Positions 43,839 to 53,271 are shown, counted from the first letter of the stretch. The stretch: DNA of 64,000 nt from JAHEGP01 sp963751595 (GCA_963751595.1 CAVVVC010000001.1:372001-436000); one strand, 5' to 3'. Made by a program: numbers and translations. The notes: a model not told the origin generated them from the sequence alone.

Positions 43839-45326
43839 TCAGGAATAGGGCACATTCCCGCAGCTTGACGGGGCCGAAGCGCCGGCAAAGCGTGCTTCAA
43901 TCCAGGGAAAAATCACCGCTGCAGCGGCCTGGGGGTCCTCATAAGGCACTCGGTGCCCTGTATCAAACCACTCGAGCTGTATGGCCATGCCCGTCCTGTC
44001 ACAGGTATCTTCTACCCAGGAAACAACCAGTTCCCGCGGCAACAGGTCATCTGCGCGCCCGTTAAGCATCAGCAGTGGCGATGCCCCCGGCTTCAGCCCG
44101 GGGATGGAATCCCTGTAATCGACATCGACCGTTGCCTTGGGCAGCGGTGCCCCGGGGACGAACAGATCGTAACTATTGAGCGAACCGTAGGTAGCGATCA
44201 GTCCGTCGACGCAGATGGTATCGAGTGCCGCAGAAGCCCTGATACCCTCTTCGGTTAACCACAGGGACAAGGGCGACTCCAGCGGGCCGTACGCAGCCCG
44301 CTGAGCCAGAGCCATCATCACCACATAGCCCTTGTACTGGGTCTGTTGCAGGAAAGTCAGCAGCTTGGCCGACTCGTCGGTCACCCCGGCACCCGACCCA
44401 ATCGTGCCCAGCACTTTTAGGTCCGGGGCATAGCTGGCCGCGGTTTCGTTAGCCAGAATCACTGCGTGACCGCCCTGGGAGTGACCGAACAGGATCAGCT
44501 CGTTGCCGGCACCGGCAAGGCGCCGCGCAGCGCGGGCTGAATCCAGCAGGCTGTAGGACTGGCTGGGGCCTACCAGGTACTGATGTAGACCGGGTGTGCC
44601 CAGGCCGTCGTAGTCTGTGGCCGCCACCGCATAGCCCCGGGCTAAAAAGTCCTCCAGCAGGGCAATGGTTTCTCTCGGGTTTGAGCGCTGGGTGGGCGCG
44701 CAGTGATCGGCCAGCCCGGTCGTGCCATGGCCAAACACGACCAGAGGAAAACCCTCCTTCGGTCGCACGCCCTCCGGCATACCAAGCCACCCGGACACGG
44801 CGACCGGTGCACCATTGGTGGATTGCGAGCGGTAGAGTACTTGCCAGATGCTGCCGTTTGCTACCGATGCCAGGGGTTTGGCCCAGATGACATCGCCATT
44901 GTCGCCGGGCAGGGGCGTGGGCGGACGGTAGAAATCCAACCCTTCGGGAGCCGTTTCGATAAGCGTGCTTTTCTCGAATACCGGCATCAGATAGAAGGTT
45001 TCATCTGATGCGATAATGGCTTCAATTGCCGTATTGCCGGCCGTGCCCACCGTCGATACAACACAAGTGGGATCGGTAACACTACCACACAGGAAACCCC
45101 CTCCCTTATACCAGCGGGCGAAATACCAGCCCTGATTGGGTACTGCGGTGAAGGCGTCAGAAAAATCGGTACCGCTCACCTCGACCATGCATATCGCACC
45201 CTCGGCGCAGGTACCTGAACCTTTCGAATGCACCTCGCCACCCTCAACGACCAGAACGGCGACTTTGCAAGCCGCAGCCAGGATTGTCAGGCATAGAACG
45301 AGTGAAACTTTGAACAGGGGCATCAT
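43839..45326 (-). CDS. Secretory-lipase-type alpha/beta hydrolase lipoprotein
   Basis: 495 residues. A lipobox (LAAAC, ~20) predicts a lipoprotein. The first ~110 residues form a beta domain (TCAEGAICMVEVSG, AVPNQGWYFARWYKGGGFLCG), resembling small bacterial beta-repeat modules with paired cysteines. The catalytic part has FPLVVFGHGTTGL, LILFGHSQGGHAV (nucleophile GHSQGG), LMLNGRADDLLPRE with the Asp, and DTGHRVP with the His. It resembles the LIP (secretory lipase) family. It probably hydrolyses lipids or esters at the cell surface. It is transcribed toward the IS21 remnant. Confidence 0.87.
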   Translation of the reverse strand: MMPLFKVSLVLCLTILAAACKVAVLVVEGGEVHSKGSGTCAEGAICMVEVSGTDFSDAFTAVPNQGWYFARWYKGGGFLCGSVTDPTCVVSTVGTAGNTAIEAIIASDETFYLMPVFEKSTLIETAPEGLDFYRPPTPLPGDNGDVIWAKPLASVANGSIWQVLYRSQSTNGAPVAVSGWLGMPEGVRPKEGFPLVVFGHGTTGLADHCAPTQRSNPRETIALLEDFLARGYAVAATDYDGLGTPGLHQYLVGPSQSYSLLDSARAARRLAGAGNELILFGHSQGGHAVILANETAASYAPDLKVLGTIGSGAGVTDESAKLLTFLQQTQYKGYVVMMALAQRAAYGPLESPLSLWLTEEGIRASAALDTICVDGLIATYGSLNSYDLFVPGAPLPKATVDVDYRDSIPGLKPGASPLLMLNGRADDLLPRELVVSWVEDTCDRTGMAIQLEWFDTGHRVPYEDPQAAAAVIFPWIEARFAGASAPSSCGNVPYS

Positions 45327-45804
45327 GCCAATAACTCCCTTTCAAATCACAGCCAAAAACCATGTATTAAGTGCGTATATTATAGGGCAGTTATTCTTTA
45401 TTAGCATCCGCTTATGGGTAAATCCTGTGGTCAAACGGAAGAATTTCGGTCTTCACCGGGATTGGCAGTAAAAGCATTAATGGAAACAAAGGGCTAGGGC
45501 AAACCACTGCAACGGGGTTTTACTTGGGCACCCACTTTCTTGTCAACAGCGGCCACCGGTTAGTCGTCACCACGCTCGACCCTCCAGGCGCAGGTCCCGG
45601 CATATATCTGTGTATGCTGGATGTAAATCTGGAGTCAGGGCGTGTTCAGAATTCTGCGTCGCTGTAATTGCTCGTTGGTGATCTAATCACAATTCCTGCT
45701 ACAAAATTCGCGACGATAGAGCCTGATATATAGCCAGGCGTCCATCAAAAACGGCGCCTGTCGAATTTGGGCGCAGTGCTCTCCCGGCCGAGAAGCGGCC
45801 ACCT
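45327..45804. other. Gene-free region upstream of the lipase lipoprotein gene
   Basis: About 480 bases. AT-rich sequence near 45370-45420 is the likely promoter of the minus-strand lipase. No coding frame, terminator or repeat with a confident match was found in the rest. Confidence 0.5.
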
Positions 45805-46050
45805 TCAGGGTTTACGCATCAGTGGCTTCCAGTGCATAAAACCGAATAACATTGTCTGCACAAAGTGATGGCCCATCGAGCCGCCCGCCGCCTGCATAAC
45901 ATCTTTTTTCAGAAAAAACTCGACCAAATGGACAACCAGCAGCGCAATGAACAACCACACGATCCATTGGCTGATTTGCGTCCCGGGGTTCAAAAGCGCT
46001 ACAACTATCAGCACGGTATAGAGAATGGAAGCAACGACTTTTGTTGACAT
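45805..46050 (-). CDS. Small membrane protein, DUF1145-like
   Basis: 81 residues with two predicted membrane spans (ASILYTVLIVVALLNP and WIVWLFIALLVVHLVEFF by ends). The order 'two helices, HL-E, QTMLFGFMHW' resembles the DUF1145 family of small inner-membrane proteins. Function unknown. ATG 46050 is preceded by AAGG-like sequence (TTTTTTCCTTGG on plus). It stands alone, convergent to nothing close. Confidence 0.65.
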   Translation of the reverse strand: MSTKVVASILYTVLIVVALLNPGTQISQWIVWLFIALLVVHLVEFFLKKDVMQAAGGSMGHHFVQTMLFGFMHWKPLMRKP

Positions 46051-46207
46051 GTTTTTTCCTTGGACCAGTGATTTCCGGATGCTTATAACATGACGGTTAG
46101 AAGAGCGGCAATGCCGGCCAGCCCATCAGGGCAACTTTTCAGCGACCGCTTTGCCCGCGGCCCAGGCCGCGCAGTGAACAGACGGCATCCCGGAGGAGGC
46201 GCTGGCT

Positions 46208-47482
46208 ATGGCAGAACCCCATACTGAATCCTACTACGCTGCAACCCGCAGTCGGGATACCCATTACCCGCTGCTGGCGGGAAGCGTCGACTGTGACGTG
46301 TGCATCTGTGGCGCGGGTTTTACCGGCATCGCTACCGCATTGACCCTGGCGGAGCGGGGCTACCGGGTGGTTGTGTTGGAGCAAAACCGTATCGCTTGGG
46401 GCGCTTCGGGCCGCAATGGAGGCCAGCTGATCGGTGGCATCAGTGGCCAGGCGCACATGGTGAAGCAGCTCGGCACTGCAGCAGCGGACGCGGTCTGGGA
46501 CATCGCCTGGCGCGGCAACACCCTGGTCAGGGAGCGGGTAAAGAAGTATGCCATCGACTGCGACCTGAAGTGGGGCTACATGGATGTCGCCCTCAAGCCG
46601 CGGCACATGCGCGGGTTCCGGCAGGACTACGAAACGCTATTGCAGCGCGGCTTCGGCGATGACCTGGAGTGGGTGGAACGGGAGCGGGTTCAGGACTTTA
46701 TCGGCAGCAAGGCCTATATCGGCGGCCTGGTCAACAGGCGCAGTGGCCACCTGCATCCCCTGAATCTATGCCTGGGCGAGGCCGCGGCAGCGGTGCAGCA
46801 TGGGGTGAGGTTCTACGAGGATACCGAGGTGCTGGACATTGAGCACGGCGCGAGGCCGCTACTGCGAACACCTTCAGGCGAAGTTCGCGCCGATGCAGTG
46901 ATCCTGGCCGGTAATGCCTACCAGCGACTGGAAATGCGCCGTCTTGGCGGACTGGTGTTCCCCGCCGGCAGTTACATTATCGCCACGGAACCGCTGTCTG
47001 CGGCAGAGGCTGCGGCCCTGAACCCCCGGGACCTGGCGTTCTGCGACCCGAATCATGTGCTGGATTACTTTCGCCTGTCTGCAGACCGTCGCCTGCTGTT
47101 CGGTGGACGCTGCAACTATTCAGGCCATGCTCCCCGCTCCATTCGCGCCAGCATCGAGCCCCGTATGCTGCGCATTTTCCCGCAGCTTAAGGGCAAGCGC
47201 ATCGACTACGCGTGGGGTGGCAATATCGGTATCGTGGTCAATCGTGTGCCCCTGGTGGGCAGGTTGCAGGGCAACGTCTACTATGCCCTGGGGTACTCCG
47301 GTCATGGCGTCAATGCCACCCATGCCATGGGCGAAATCCTTGCCGATGCCATTGGCGGCACCCTGGAGCGGTTTGATCTCTTCCAGCGCATCAGGCACCG
47401 GCGTCTGCCTTTCGGAGAAACCCTTGACAGCCAGCTCCTCGCCCTGGGCATGCTGTATTTCCGTATCAGGGATCTGCTTTGA
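46208..47482 (+). CDS. FAD-dependent amine oxidoreductase, gamma-glutamylputrescine oxidase-like
   Basis: 424 residues. DVCICGAGFTGIATALTLAERG is the FAD-binding Rossmann motif (by ends), with WGASGRNGGQLIGGISG typical of the DAO/PuuB group. IDYAWGGNIGIVVNRVPLVGR and YALGYSGHGVNATHAMG are the C-terminal FAD-contacting blocks. PuuB oxidises gamma-glutamylputrescine to the aldehyde with H2O2 release. Together with the PuuA-like synthetase at 39-40 kb it suggests a polyamine catabolic pathway now separated by an insertion-rich segment. ATG 46208 follows GGAGG. Confidence 0.87.
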   Translation: MAEPHTESYYAATRSRDTHYPLLAGSVDCDVCICGAGFTGIATALTLAERGYRVVVLEQNRIAWGASGRNGGQLIGGISGQAHMVKQLGTAAADAVWDIAWRGNTLVRERVKKYAIDCDLKWGYMDVALKPRHMRGFRQDYETLLQRGFGDDLEWVERERVQDFIGSKAYIGGLVNRRSGHLHPLNLCLGEAAAAVQHGVRFYEDTEVLDIEHGARPLLRTPSGEVRADAVILAGNAYQRLEMRRLGGLVFPAGSYIIATEPLSAAEAAALNPRDLAFCDPNHVLDYFRLSADRRLLFGGRCNYSGHAPRSIRASIEPRMLRIFPQLKGKRIDYAWGGNIGIVVNRVPLVGRLQGNVYYALGYSGHGVNATHAMGEILADAIGGTLERFDLFQRIRHRRLPFGETLDSQLLALGMLYFRIRDLL

Positions 47483-47565
47483 CGGAACTGCAAAACTTAC
47501 GGCGGACGCTGCTGCCACAAGCCGGCAGCGGTGACTGGTGCCGGGCAGGGCGCCAGTCTGACTAG

Positions 47566-49120
47566 GAGTCTGGGCAGTAGACCATTTTTAGATCGCCATA
47601 AACGACCGGCCTGGTTAATTTTGCCCGGCCCGCCAAATTGGGGTGACTGAGTCCATGCGATCATGGTGGTGGCCCTCAGTCCTGCTGCCAAATAGCCGGG
47701 CTATAAACGTCCTAACTGCCTCCTTTTGCCCTTCACGCGGTGCACAACGCGCTCATACGGCGTAGATTTAACGCCAGGCAAACGAGCTTCCATTCCGCCT
47801 GCACCCTCTCCAGACCACGCAGGCTGAATTGCCGGAATCCAAGTACGTTCTTGATCCAGCCATTAGGGGCTTCGGCGATCCATTTGCGCCGCCTGTAAGC
47901 GGCCTGCCCTTCCTGACTCTGCAGCCTGCCAGCCATCGCCGCTGTATGTGGATAACGACCGGCATCGACACCCGACTGCTGCTTGCCTTCCCGGCCCAAG
48001 GCGACGACCAGTTCCGTCTCAATATCCTGTGCTTGCTCAAAGGTCTGCTCGCTGCGGTAACCCGCATCGGCCAGGGTTTGTCCGGGCACAGAACCGAGCA
48101 CATCGTTGATGGCATTGAGCATCGGCAGCAGCTGAGCAGAGTCGGCAGCGTTATTGCTCAGCTCCGCAGCCACAATGATTTGGGCCGTGTCGTCGACCGC
48201 GGTCTGCGCATTGTAGCTCTGATCAAAACCGCCCCCCGTGCGCTTCATGATACGGCTGTCGGGGTCCGTGAAGTTCTCCTGTGCCTTCGGTTTAGGTTCG
48301 CCGAAGTCTCGCTTGTACCGGCCCCCTTTCGGTTTGCCGTCAGGGCCCCGCGGACGCCGGTCATCGTCCTCACTGCGACCTCTCGCTGTGTCTGCCTCGC
48401 GCTGCCGCTGCTCCAGGCGTTCCCGCGCTGCGGTGATCTCCTGAAGGCGATTTTCGCGCCGCGCGATTTCCGCCGGCAGGTCCAGATCGGCCTCGTCGGC
48501 CTCATTGGCATCGGTACGCTTGGCGCGCTCCAGCAATTCATCGATCTGCGCCTTCAATTCCGCTTCAGCCTGCTGCATACGCGCATAACTCATCGCCTTG
48601 TGCCGACTGGCGTTGGCCTTCACCTTGGTCCCGTCAATCGCCACGGTTCCCAGCTTGACCAGTCCCAACTCCTGCGCCACTTTGACGACCTGCACGAACA
48701 GCGCCGACAGCTCATCCAGATGTTGTGCCCGGAAATCCCGGATCGTGCGGTGACGGGGAAAGTTGCCCGCCGCCAGTAAACGAAAGGCCACATCCTCCTG
48801 CAGCCGCCGTTCAATCTTGCGTGAACTGAAAACACCGGTCGCGTAGCTGTAGACCAACACCTTAACCATCATCACTGGATTAAAGGGCTGGTTGCGGGGA
48901 CCACCATTAGCATACCGCGCGAAGAACGCACTCAAGTCCAGCGCGTCGATCGTGTCACCAATGAAATAGGCCAAGTGACCTTCGGGTAGCCACTCCCTCA
49001 GCGAGGGTGGCAGCAACATTTCTTGATCGGGTGCGTAAGGGCGGAAGCTGGTGGCCATACGGGATCCTTATTTAGGGAGAGTCTTTATTATCCGATATTC
49101 CCCTTCTGCCGCCCAGACTC
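47566..49120 (-). mobile_element. Complete IS1182-family insertion sequence
   Basis: 1,555 bp with a full transposase gene. Inverted ends are GAGTCTGGGCAGTAGA on the left and, reversed, GAGTCTGGGCGGCAGA on the right (two mismatches). CTAG lies directly outside each end (47562-47565, 49121-49124), the palindromic 4-bp target duplication expected of IS1182. It is inserted between the PuuB-like gene and an acyl-CoA dehydrogenase, harming neither. Confidence 0.9.
47733..49058 (-). CDS. IS1182-family transposase
   Basis: 441 residues, full length. The N-terminal DUF772-type segment (FRPYAPDQEMLLPPSLREWLP, NPVMMVKVLVYSYATGVFSSRKIERR by ends) is followed by a DDE domain with the first Asp in TVAIDGTKVKANAS and the second in TLADAGYRSE, plus a charged coiled-coil insert between them (ERLEQRQRE). 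The C-terminal RKWIAEAPNGWIKNVLGFRQF holds the Glu. No frameshift is seen, so the element may be active. Confidence 0.93.
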   Translation of the reverse strand: MATSFRPYAPDQEMLLPPSLREWLPEGHLAYFIGDTIDALDLSAFFARYANGGPRNQPFNPVMMVKVLVYSYATGVFSSRKIERRLQEDVAFRLLAAGNFPRHRTIRDFRAQHLDELSALFVQVVKVAQELGLVKLGTVAIDGTKVKANASRHKAMSYARMQQAEAELKAQIDELLERAKRTDANEADEADLDLPAEIARRENRLQEITAARERLEQRQREADTARGRSEDDDRRPRGPDGKPKGGRYKRDFGEPKPKAQENFTDPDSRIMKRTGGGFDQSYNAQTAVDDTAQIIVAAELSNNAADSAQLLPMLNAINDVLGSVPGQTLADAGYRSEQTFEQAQDIETELVVALGREGKQQSGVDAGRYPHTAAMAGRLQSQEGQAAYRRRKWIAEAPNGWIKNVLGFRQFSLRGLERVQAEWKLVCLALNLRRMSALCTA

Positions 49121-49140
49121 CTAGGCGCCTTACCTCATCG

Positions 49141-49323
49141 ATTCGGCAATCGCTTTTTCGGTGCGCCTGTTATTGTAGTGTAGGGCGCCTATTTGGTTTC
49201 TCGCCGGATCTTGCACGCTGTGCGAAATCTTCCTCCTGCGGCCATAGCTACGGCTATGCCCTTAGTCGGAAAATCCCGCACCGCGCACAATCTCTCGCCG
49301 GGAATTCCAAATATCGGTGAGGT
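49141..49323. repeat. 184-bp foldable repeat, copy B
   Basis: About 90% identical to 38897-39080, starting with the same GATTCGGCAATCGC. It begins 16 bases after the IS1182 target duplication and ends 7 bases beyond the stop of the minus-strand acyl-CoA dehydrogenase gene. The tip hairpin here reads ATAGCTACGGCTAT, differing from copy A by one base in the loop. Confidence 0.85.
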
Positions 49324-49330
49324 ATGGCGA

Positions 49331-50470
49331 CTAGGCGCTGTAGCGCAAGGCGTTGAATCGTGCCTGGTGGTAATCGCCGTTGCCAAAGGTGGCGTTGATC
49401 ATCATCAGCCGCTTGGCGTAATGGGTGACGTCCAACTCGTCGGTCAGGCCCATGCCCCCATGGAGTTGGGTGGCTTCGCCGCCGACCAGCTTGCCGGCGC
49501 GGGCAACCATCACCGCCAGGGCATGGACTTCGGCTTCGGCATCATCCTTCTGGTCGACGACGGCACAGACCGCCCGATAGAGCAGTGAGCGGGTTTGCTC
49601 GCAGGCCATGAAGGTATCCACCATGCGGTGCTGCAGTGCCTGGAAGCTGCCGATGGGTACCCCGAACTGCTTGCGGGTTTTGGTGTATTCCAGGGTTTTG
49701 GCATTCAGGGTCTCCATGATGCCGACAGCCTCGGCGGACAGCGCCAGCTTGGCGTCGAGGAGGGCGGATTTCAACAGGGGATGGCCGCCGTGGAGTTCTC
49801 CCAGCAACTGGGACGCCGGCACCCGGACACCGTTAAAGATAATGTTGGCAACCAGCTGCCCGTCCATCATTCGATAGCCCAGCCGCTCTACGCCGGGGCT
49901 GTCAGCGGCGAGCAAAAACAGGCTGATACCATGGCTGTCGCTTTGCTCGCCGGCGCTGCGGGCTGATACGATCAGTTGGTCGGCGTTAAAGCCATTCAGC
50001 ACCACTACCTTTTCCCCGTCGAGGACAAAATCATCGCCGTCTGCTTTCGCCGTGGTCGCAATATCGTTGAATTCGTAGCGACTCTGGCGCTCGGTTGCGG
50101 CGAGGGCGCCCTGGCACGAGCCGTCGATGACGCGGGGGATCCAATGCTCCTGCAGCGCCGCGTTGCCGGACTTTTGCAGTAGCCCGCCGAACAGCACCAC
50201 GGTGGCGAGATAGGGCTCCAGCACCAGGCCTTTGCCAAACTCCTCCATCAGCAACATGATATCCACCGCATCACCGCCGAAACCGCCATAGGACTCGGCA
50301 AACGGCACCGATAGCCAGCCGAGCTCGGCGAACTGCTGCCAATAGTTGCTGTTCATCGCATTGGCGGATTCCGCGATCAGCCGCCGGGTGTCAAAGTCGT
50401 AGTTGTCCTGGATAAACCGCGCCACGCTGTCCCGCAGCATGGCTTGCTCTTCACTAAACTCGAAATTCAT
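49331..50470 (-). CDS. Acyl-CoA dehydrogenase, second of a pair
   Basis: 379 residues from ATG 50470 (MNFEFSEEQAMLRDSV); the frame is open further to 50674 but the longer form has no family similarity. LPFAESYGG-like text (SVPFAESYGGFGG), GALAATERQSRYEFND and the DGEKVVVLNGF block are acyl-CoA dehydrogenase motifs; QLHGGMGLTDELDVTHYAKR is the C-terminal signature. It lies 28 bases after another acyl-CoA dehydrogenase gene. Such pairs often form heteromeric enzymes for sterol or branched acyl-CoAs (FadE-type), so co-function is likely. Confidence 0.88.
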   Translation of the reverse strand: MNFEFSEEQAMLRDSVARFIQDNYDFDTRRLIAESANAMNSNYWQQFAELGWLSVPFAESYGGFGGDAVDIMLLMEEFGKGLVLEPYLATVVLFGGLLQKSGNAALQEHWIPRVIDGSCQGALAATERQSRYEFNDIATTAKADGDDFVLDGEKVVVLNGFNADQLIVSARSAGEQSDSHGISLFLLAADSPGVERLGYRMMDGQLVANIIFNGVRVPASQLLGELHGGHPLLKSALLDAKLALSAEAVGIMETLNAKTLEYTKTRKQFGVPIGSFQALQHRMVDTFMACEQTRSLLYRAVCAVVDQKDDAEAEVHALAVMVARAGKLVGGEATQLHGGMGLTDELDVTHYAKRLMMINATFGNGDYHQARFNALRYSA

Positions 50471-50498
50471 CGCTGTTGCTACCTCGATTGCGGATTCA

Positions 50499-51677
50499 CT
50501 AAAGGCCGAGCACGGCCTTGGCGATAATATTTTTCTGGATTTCGTTGGACCCGCCGTAGATCGTCGCGGCGCGGCCGTACATGTAGTCCACCCGCGCATC
50601 GCTGGCGAAGCTGTGGCCGATTTGTTCCGGGCTGAGATCACTGGGCAACAGGCCCTGGTAGTGGGCGGCCACATCCATGCGCAGTTCCTGCACCGCCTGC
50701 TGTAACTCGGTGCCCTTGATCTTGAGCAGGGACGACTCCGCTCCCGGCGCGCCGCCGGCCGCCACCGAAGCCAGCACCCGCAGTTCGGTGAATTCGAGGG
50801 CCATCAGTTCGATTTCGATATCGGAAAGGCGTTTCCGGACCATCGGGTCATCAATCAGGCGCTTTCCGGCGTTGACCTCGATCGAGGCAAACTGCTTGAC
50901 CTCTCGGAGCTTGCGCTGGGTGTCGGCAACGGCCGCTATCGCCGTGCGTTCATGGGCCAACAAAGCCTTGGCATAGGTCCAGCCCTGGTCCTGCTCGCCG
51001 ATACGATTGGCGACCGGAACCCGGACGTCATTGAATTCCACCTCGTTGAGGCTGTGTTTGCCATCGATGGATACGATCGGGTTGACCTTGATGCCGGGTG
51101 ATTTCATGTCGATCAGGAGGAAGGATATGCCATGCTGTTTCTTGCCTTCGGAGGACGTTCTCACCAGACAGAAAATCCAGTCCGCGTATTGGGCATACGT
51201 CGTCCATATCTTTGCGCCATTGACGATGTAGTGATCACCGTCGAGGACCGCCCGGGTTTTTAGCGAGGCGAGGTCAGAGCCTGAATCCGGCTCCGAATAG
51301 CCCTGGCACCACCAGTCCTCACTGGCGAGGATGCGGGGCAAAAAGCGCTGTTTCTGTTCCTCGGTGCCAAAGGTGTAAATGACCGGGCCGACCATCTGCA
51401 GACCGAAGGGCAATACGTCCTGTACCGCCGCTGCGGAGCGCTCGGTTTCGTAGATGAATTTCTGCGTGGCGTTCCAGCCAGTGCCCCCGTATTCCGTCGG
51501 CCAGCCGGGTGCAATCCAGCCTTTTTCGTAGAGTCGCTTTTGCCATTCGATCAGAGCTGCTTTGAAGGTTTCCGGGTCTGCCATCCGAGCGCGCAGCTCG
51601 TCGTCGTAGGCGTCGGCAAAGAAACGCCTCACTTCGTCGCGAAAGGCAATATCCTCGGCTGAAAACGATGTGTCCAA
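50499..51677 (-). CDS. Acyl-CoA dehydrogenase, first of a pair
   Basis: 392 residues. WCQGYSEPDSGSDLASLKTRA (flavin contact), NGAKIWTTYAQYADW and a C-terminal MYGRAATIYGGSNEIQKNIIAKAVLGL (by ends) mark a full-length FadE-like protein. In heteromeric enzymes of this type only one partner binds FAD or carries the base. The pair is on the minus strand and transcription begins near 51680. It is near, but opposite in direction to, the lipid locus that follows. Confidence 0.9.
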   Translation of the reverse strand: MDTSFSAEDIAFRDEVRRFFADAYDDELRARMADPETFKAALIEWQKRLYEKGWIAPGWPTEYGGTGWNATQKFIYETERSAAAVQDVLPFGLQMVGPVIYTFGTEEQKQRFLPRILASEDWWCQGYSEPDSGSDLASLKTRAVLDGDHYIVNGAKIWTTYAQYADWIFCLVRTSSEGKKQHGISFLLIDMKSPGIKVNPIVSIDGKHSLNEVEFNDVRVPVANRIGEQDQGWTYAKALLAHERTAIAAVADTQRKLREVKQFASIEVNAGKRLIDDPMVRKRLSDIEIELMALEFTELRVLASVAAGGAPGAESSLLKIKGTELQQAVQELRMDVAAHYQGLLPSDLSPEQIGHSFASDARVDYMYGRAATIYGGSNEIQKNIIAKAVLGL

Positions 51678-51921
51678 TGTTCTACTCCTTTGCTGTAGAC
51701 AGGTGTCGAAAGAGTCTGCGCAAGCTTCCCCGGCGCTGGGGGGCCGCGACGGTATCGGCAGTGGGCGAGTCTCGCAGGGCCAGAAAGGAATAATAACAAA
51801 GCATGGGAATCCGCACAGTGTTCGGCGCGGAATTTATGACCGGAGTCGTCCCGATGTAAGTAGCTCCCCGGCATCGCCGGGGTACTTCAATCGACAGCGT
51901 GAATGGCGCGGCTGGCAAGAC

Positions 51922-52734
51922 CTAGGAGGACGCACGCTCCGGTGTGCGGCCCAGGGCCCGGTCATCGGCGAGGTAGCTGCCGGGCTCGGCATGGCGGTAG
52001 CGAATCGTCACCACCTGGGGATCACCATTGGCATCGGTGATGTTACTCAGACCCTGAAACTGCAGCAGTTGCCGACTGTTGGCGTCGTACTTCAGGTCGA
52101 TGGGGTCTACCAGCATGGCGAAAAACCAGTTGTCCGGCTTGACCCGAAAACAAACCGCCGATGCGTCCTCACAGGCCCGCCGCTGGGCGACCAGGGTGAG
52201 GGTGTCCAGGCGCGTGGGAACGGCGAACGCGAAGCTCTTTTCCCGGTCGCCGAGCAGGTCGTTCCAGTGCGCCCGGATGAAATTGTCAAAACCGGCGTCA
52301 GCTACCAGCGCCTCGCTGGGCACTTTCTCCTGCCGGGTCTCGCCCCGGCGGCTCTCCCGGTATCCCAGCGTCAACGAGCTTCCCTGCCAGCGAGCAAATA
52401 TCAGTTCCCCGGTACGCAGGTCGATTTGCTGGAAGGCGGGCGCCCAGGGTGCTGCCTGAAAATCCAGTGACTTGGTGCCCAGCAACTGCCGATCGGGGCC
52501 GCGGTATTCGACTGAACCCAGGGCCGATCCCGGTTGGCGAAAATGGTATTCCCGATAAACCAGCTCGCCTGTTTTCGTATCGAAGGCCTCACCGACCGCG
52601 GTGAGCAGGCCCGGGGAGCCCGCGCCTTCGAGCCTATCGTCGGCCAGCCCCGGCTGGGCTAGCATCAGGGCAAACAACACCCCTGTGAGTGAGCGCAGTG
52701 CTGAAAGCGTCCGCCAATTACTCTGTTTGACCAT
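51922..52734 (-). CDS. Exported protein of unknown function in the lipid-modification operon
   Basis: 270 residues with a signal peptide (~1-32, ending GLAD). Features seen are GEAFDTKTGELVYREYH, EYRGPDRQLLGTK, IFARWQGSSLTLGY and a CEDAS..CF pair that may form a disulfide. I do not recognise a named family. It starts 15 bases after the DUF2878 gene, so it is the last gene of the minus-strand operon that includes the cyclopropane synthase-like gene. A periplasmic role in envelope lipid handling would fit (inference). Confidence 0.65.
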   Translation of the reverse strand: MVKQSNWRTLSALRSLTGVLFALMLAQPGLADDRLEGAGSPGLLTAVGEAFDTKTGELVYREYHFRQPGSALGSVEYRGPDRQLLGTKSLDFQAAPWAPAFQQIDLRTGELIFARWQGSSLTLGYRESRRGETRQEKVPSEALVADAGFDNFIRAHWNDLLGDREKSFAFAVPTRLDTLTLVAQRRACEDASAVCFRVKPDNWFFAMLVDPIDLKYDANSRQLLQFQGLSNITDANGDPQVVTIRYRHAEPGSYLADDRALGRTPERASS

Positions 52735-52749
52735 AGTGAAATCCTCCCG

Positions 52750-53271
52750 TCAACTAGCGGTTTGGCGCAATTTCTGCGGCGCGGGGTTGAGCAGCCAGCG
52801 CTGGGCGACCCAGAGCGCCGCGGGAATGATAATGCCCCACTGAATCGCCCAGAAGGTAAGGGCCAGCGGCAGGTTATCGGTTTGGGCAAGTCCCAGGCGA
52901 ATTCCCGCGTAATAACTGAGGCACCCACCCACCGCGCCAAAGGCTATCGCCAGCACCGTCTTGCCAGCCAGCCAACTGAGGCCATGGGGGATGAAGGTGC
53001 CTATCATCACCCAGAGACATGCCAGCCAGATCGGGAACGGCAGCGTGCCCGGGATCGAAAAAAGGCCCGCTGCCATGGCGAGGCTATCCATCGTGATCCC
53101 CAGGGCTGCGAGGCCGATTACGAACAACCACTCGCCGCGCAATCGGCTGATGTAAGTAAAGTGGGTAATCAAGTAGGGTACGGTCCAGACCAGGGCGAGC
53201 GCGTTACCGCCGAGTACACAGGCGAACCAGCCCAGTTGGAAAAGTATCGCGTTGGCAAGATTAGGGTTCAT
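52750..53271 (-). CDS. DUF2878 membrane protein
   Basis: 173 residues with about five membrane spans. The sequence fits DUF2878: ANAILFQLGWFACVLGG at the start, IGLAALGITMDSLAMAAGLF in the middle, and LPFPIWLACLWVMIGTF. The function is unknown, but genes of this family are usually beside cfa-like, DUF1365 and FAD oxidoreductase genes in gammaproteobacteria, as here. It starts ~340 bases after the cfa-like stop and may have its own promoter. Confidence 0.85.
   Translation of the reverse strand: MNPNLANAILFQLGWFACVLGGNALALVWTVPYLITHFTYISRLRGEWLFVIGLAALGITMDSLAMAAGLFSIPGTLPFPIWLACLWVMIGTFIPHGLSWLAGKTVLAIAFGAVGGCLSYYAGIRLGLAQTDNLPLALTFWAIQWGIIIPAALWVAQRWLLNPAPQKLRQTAS

Noticed and set aside
49331..50674. 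67-residue N-terminal extension of the acyl-CoA dehydrogenase
   Set aside because: The extension reads through the end of the neighbouring gene in another frame and lacks family similarity; ATG 50470 fits the family.
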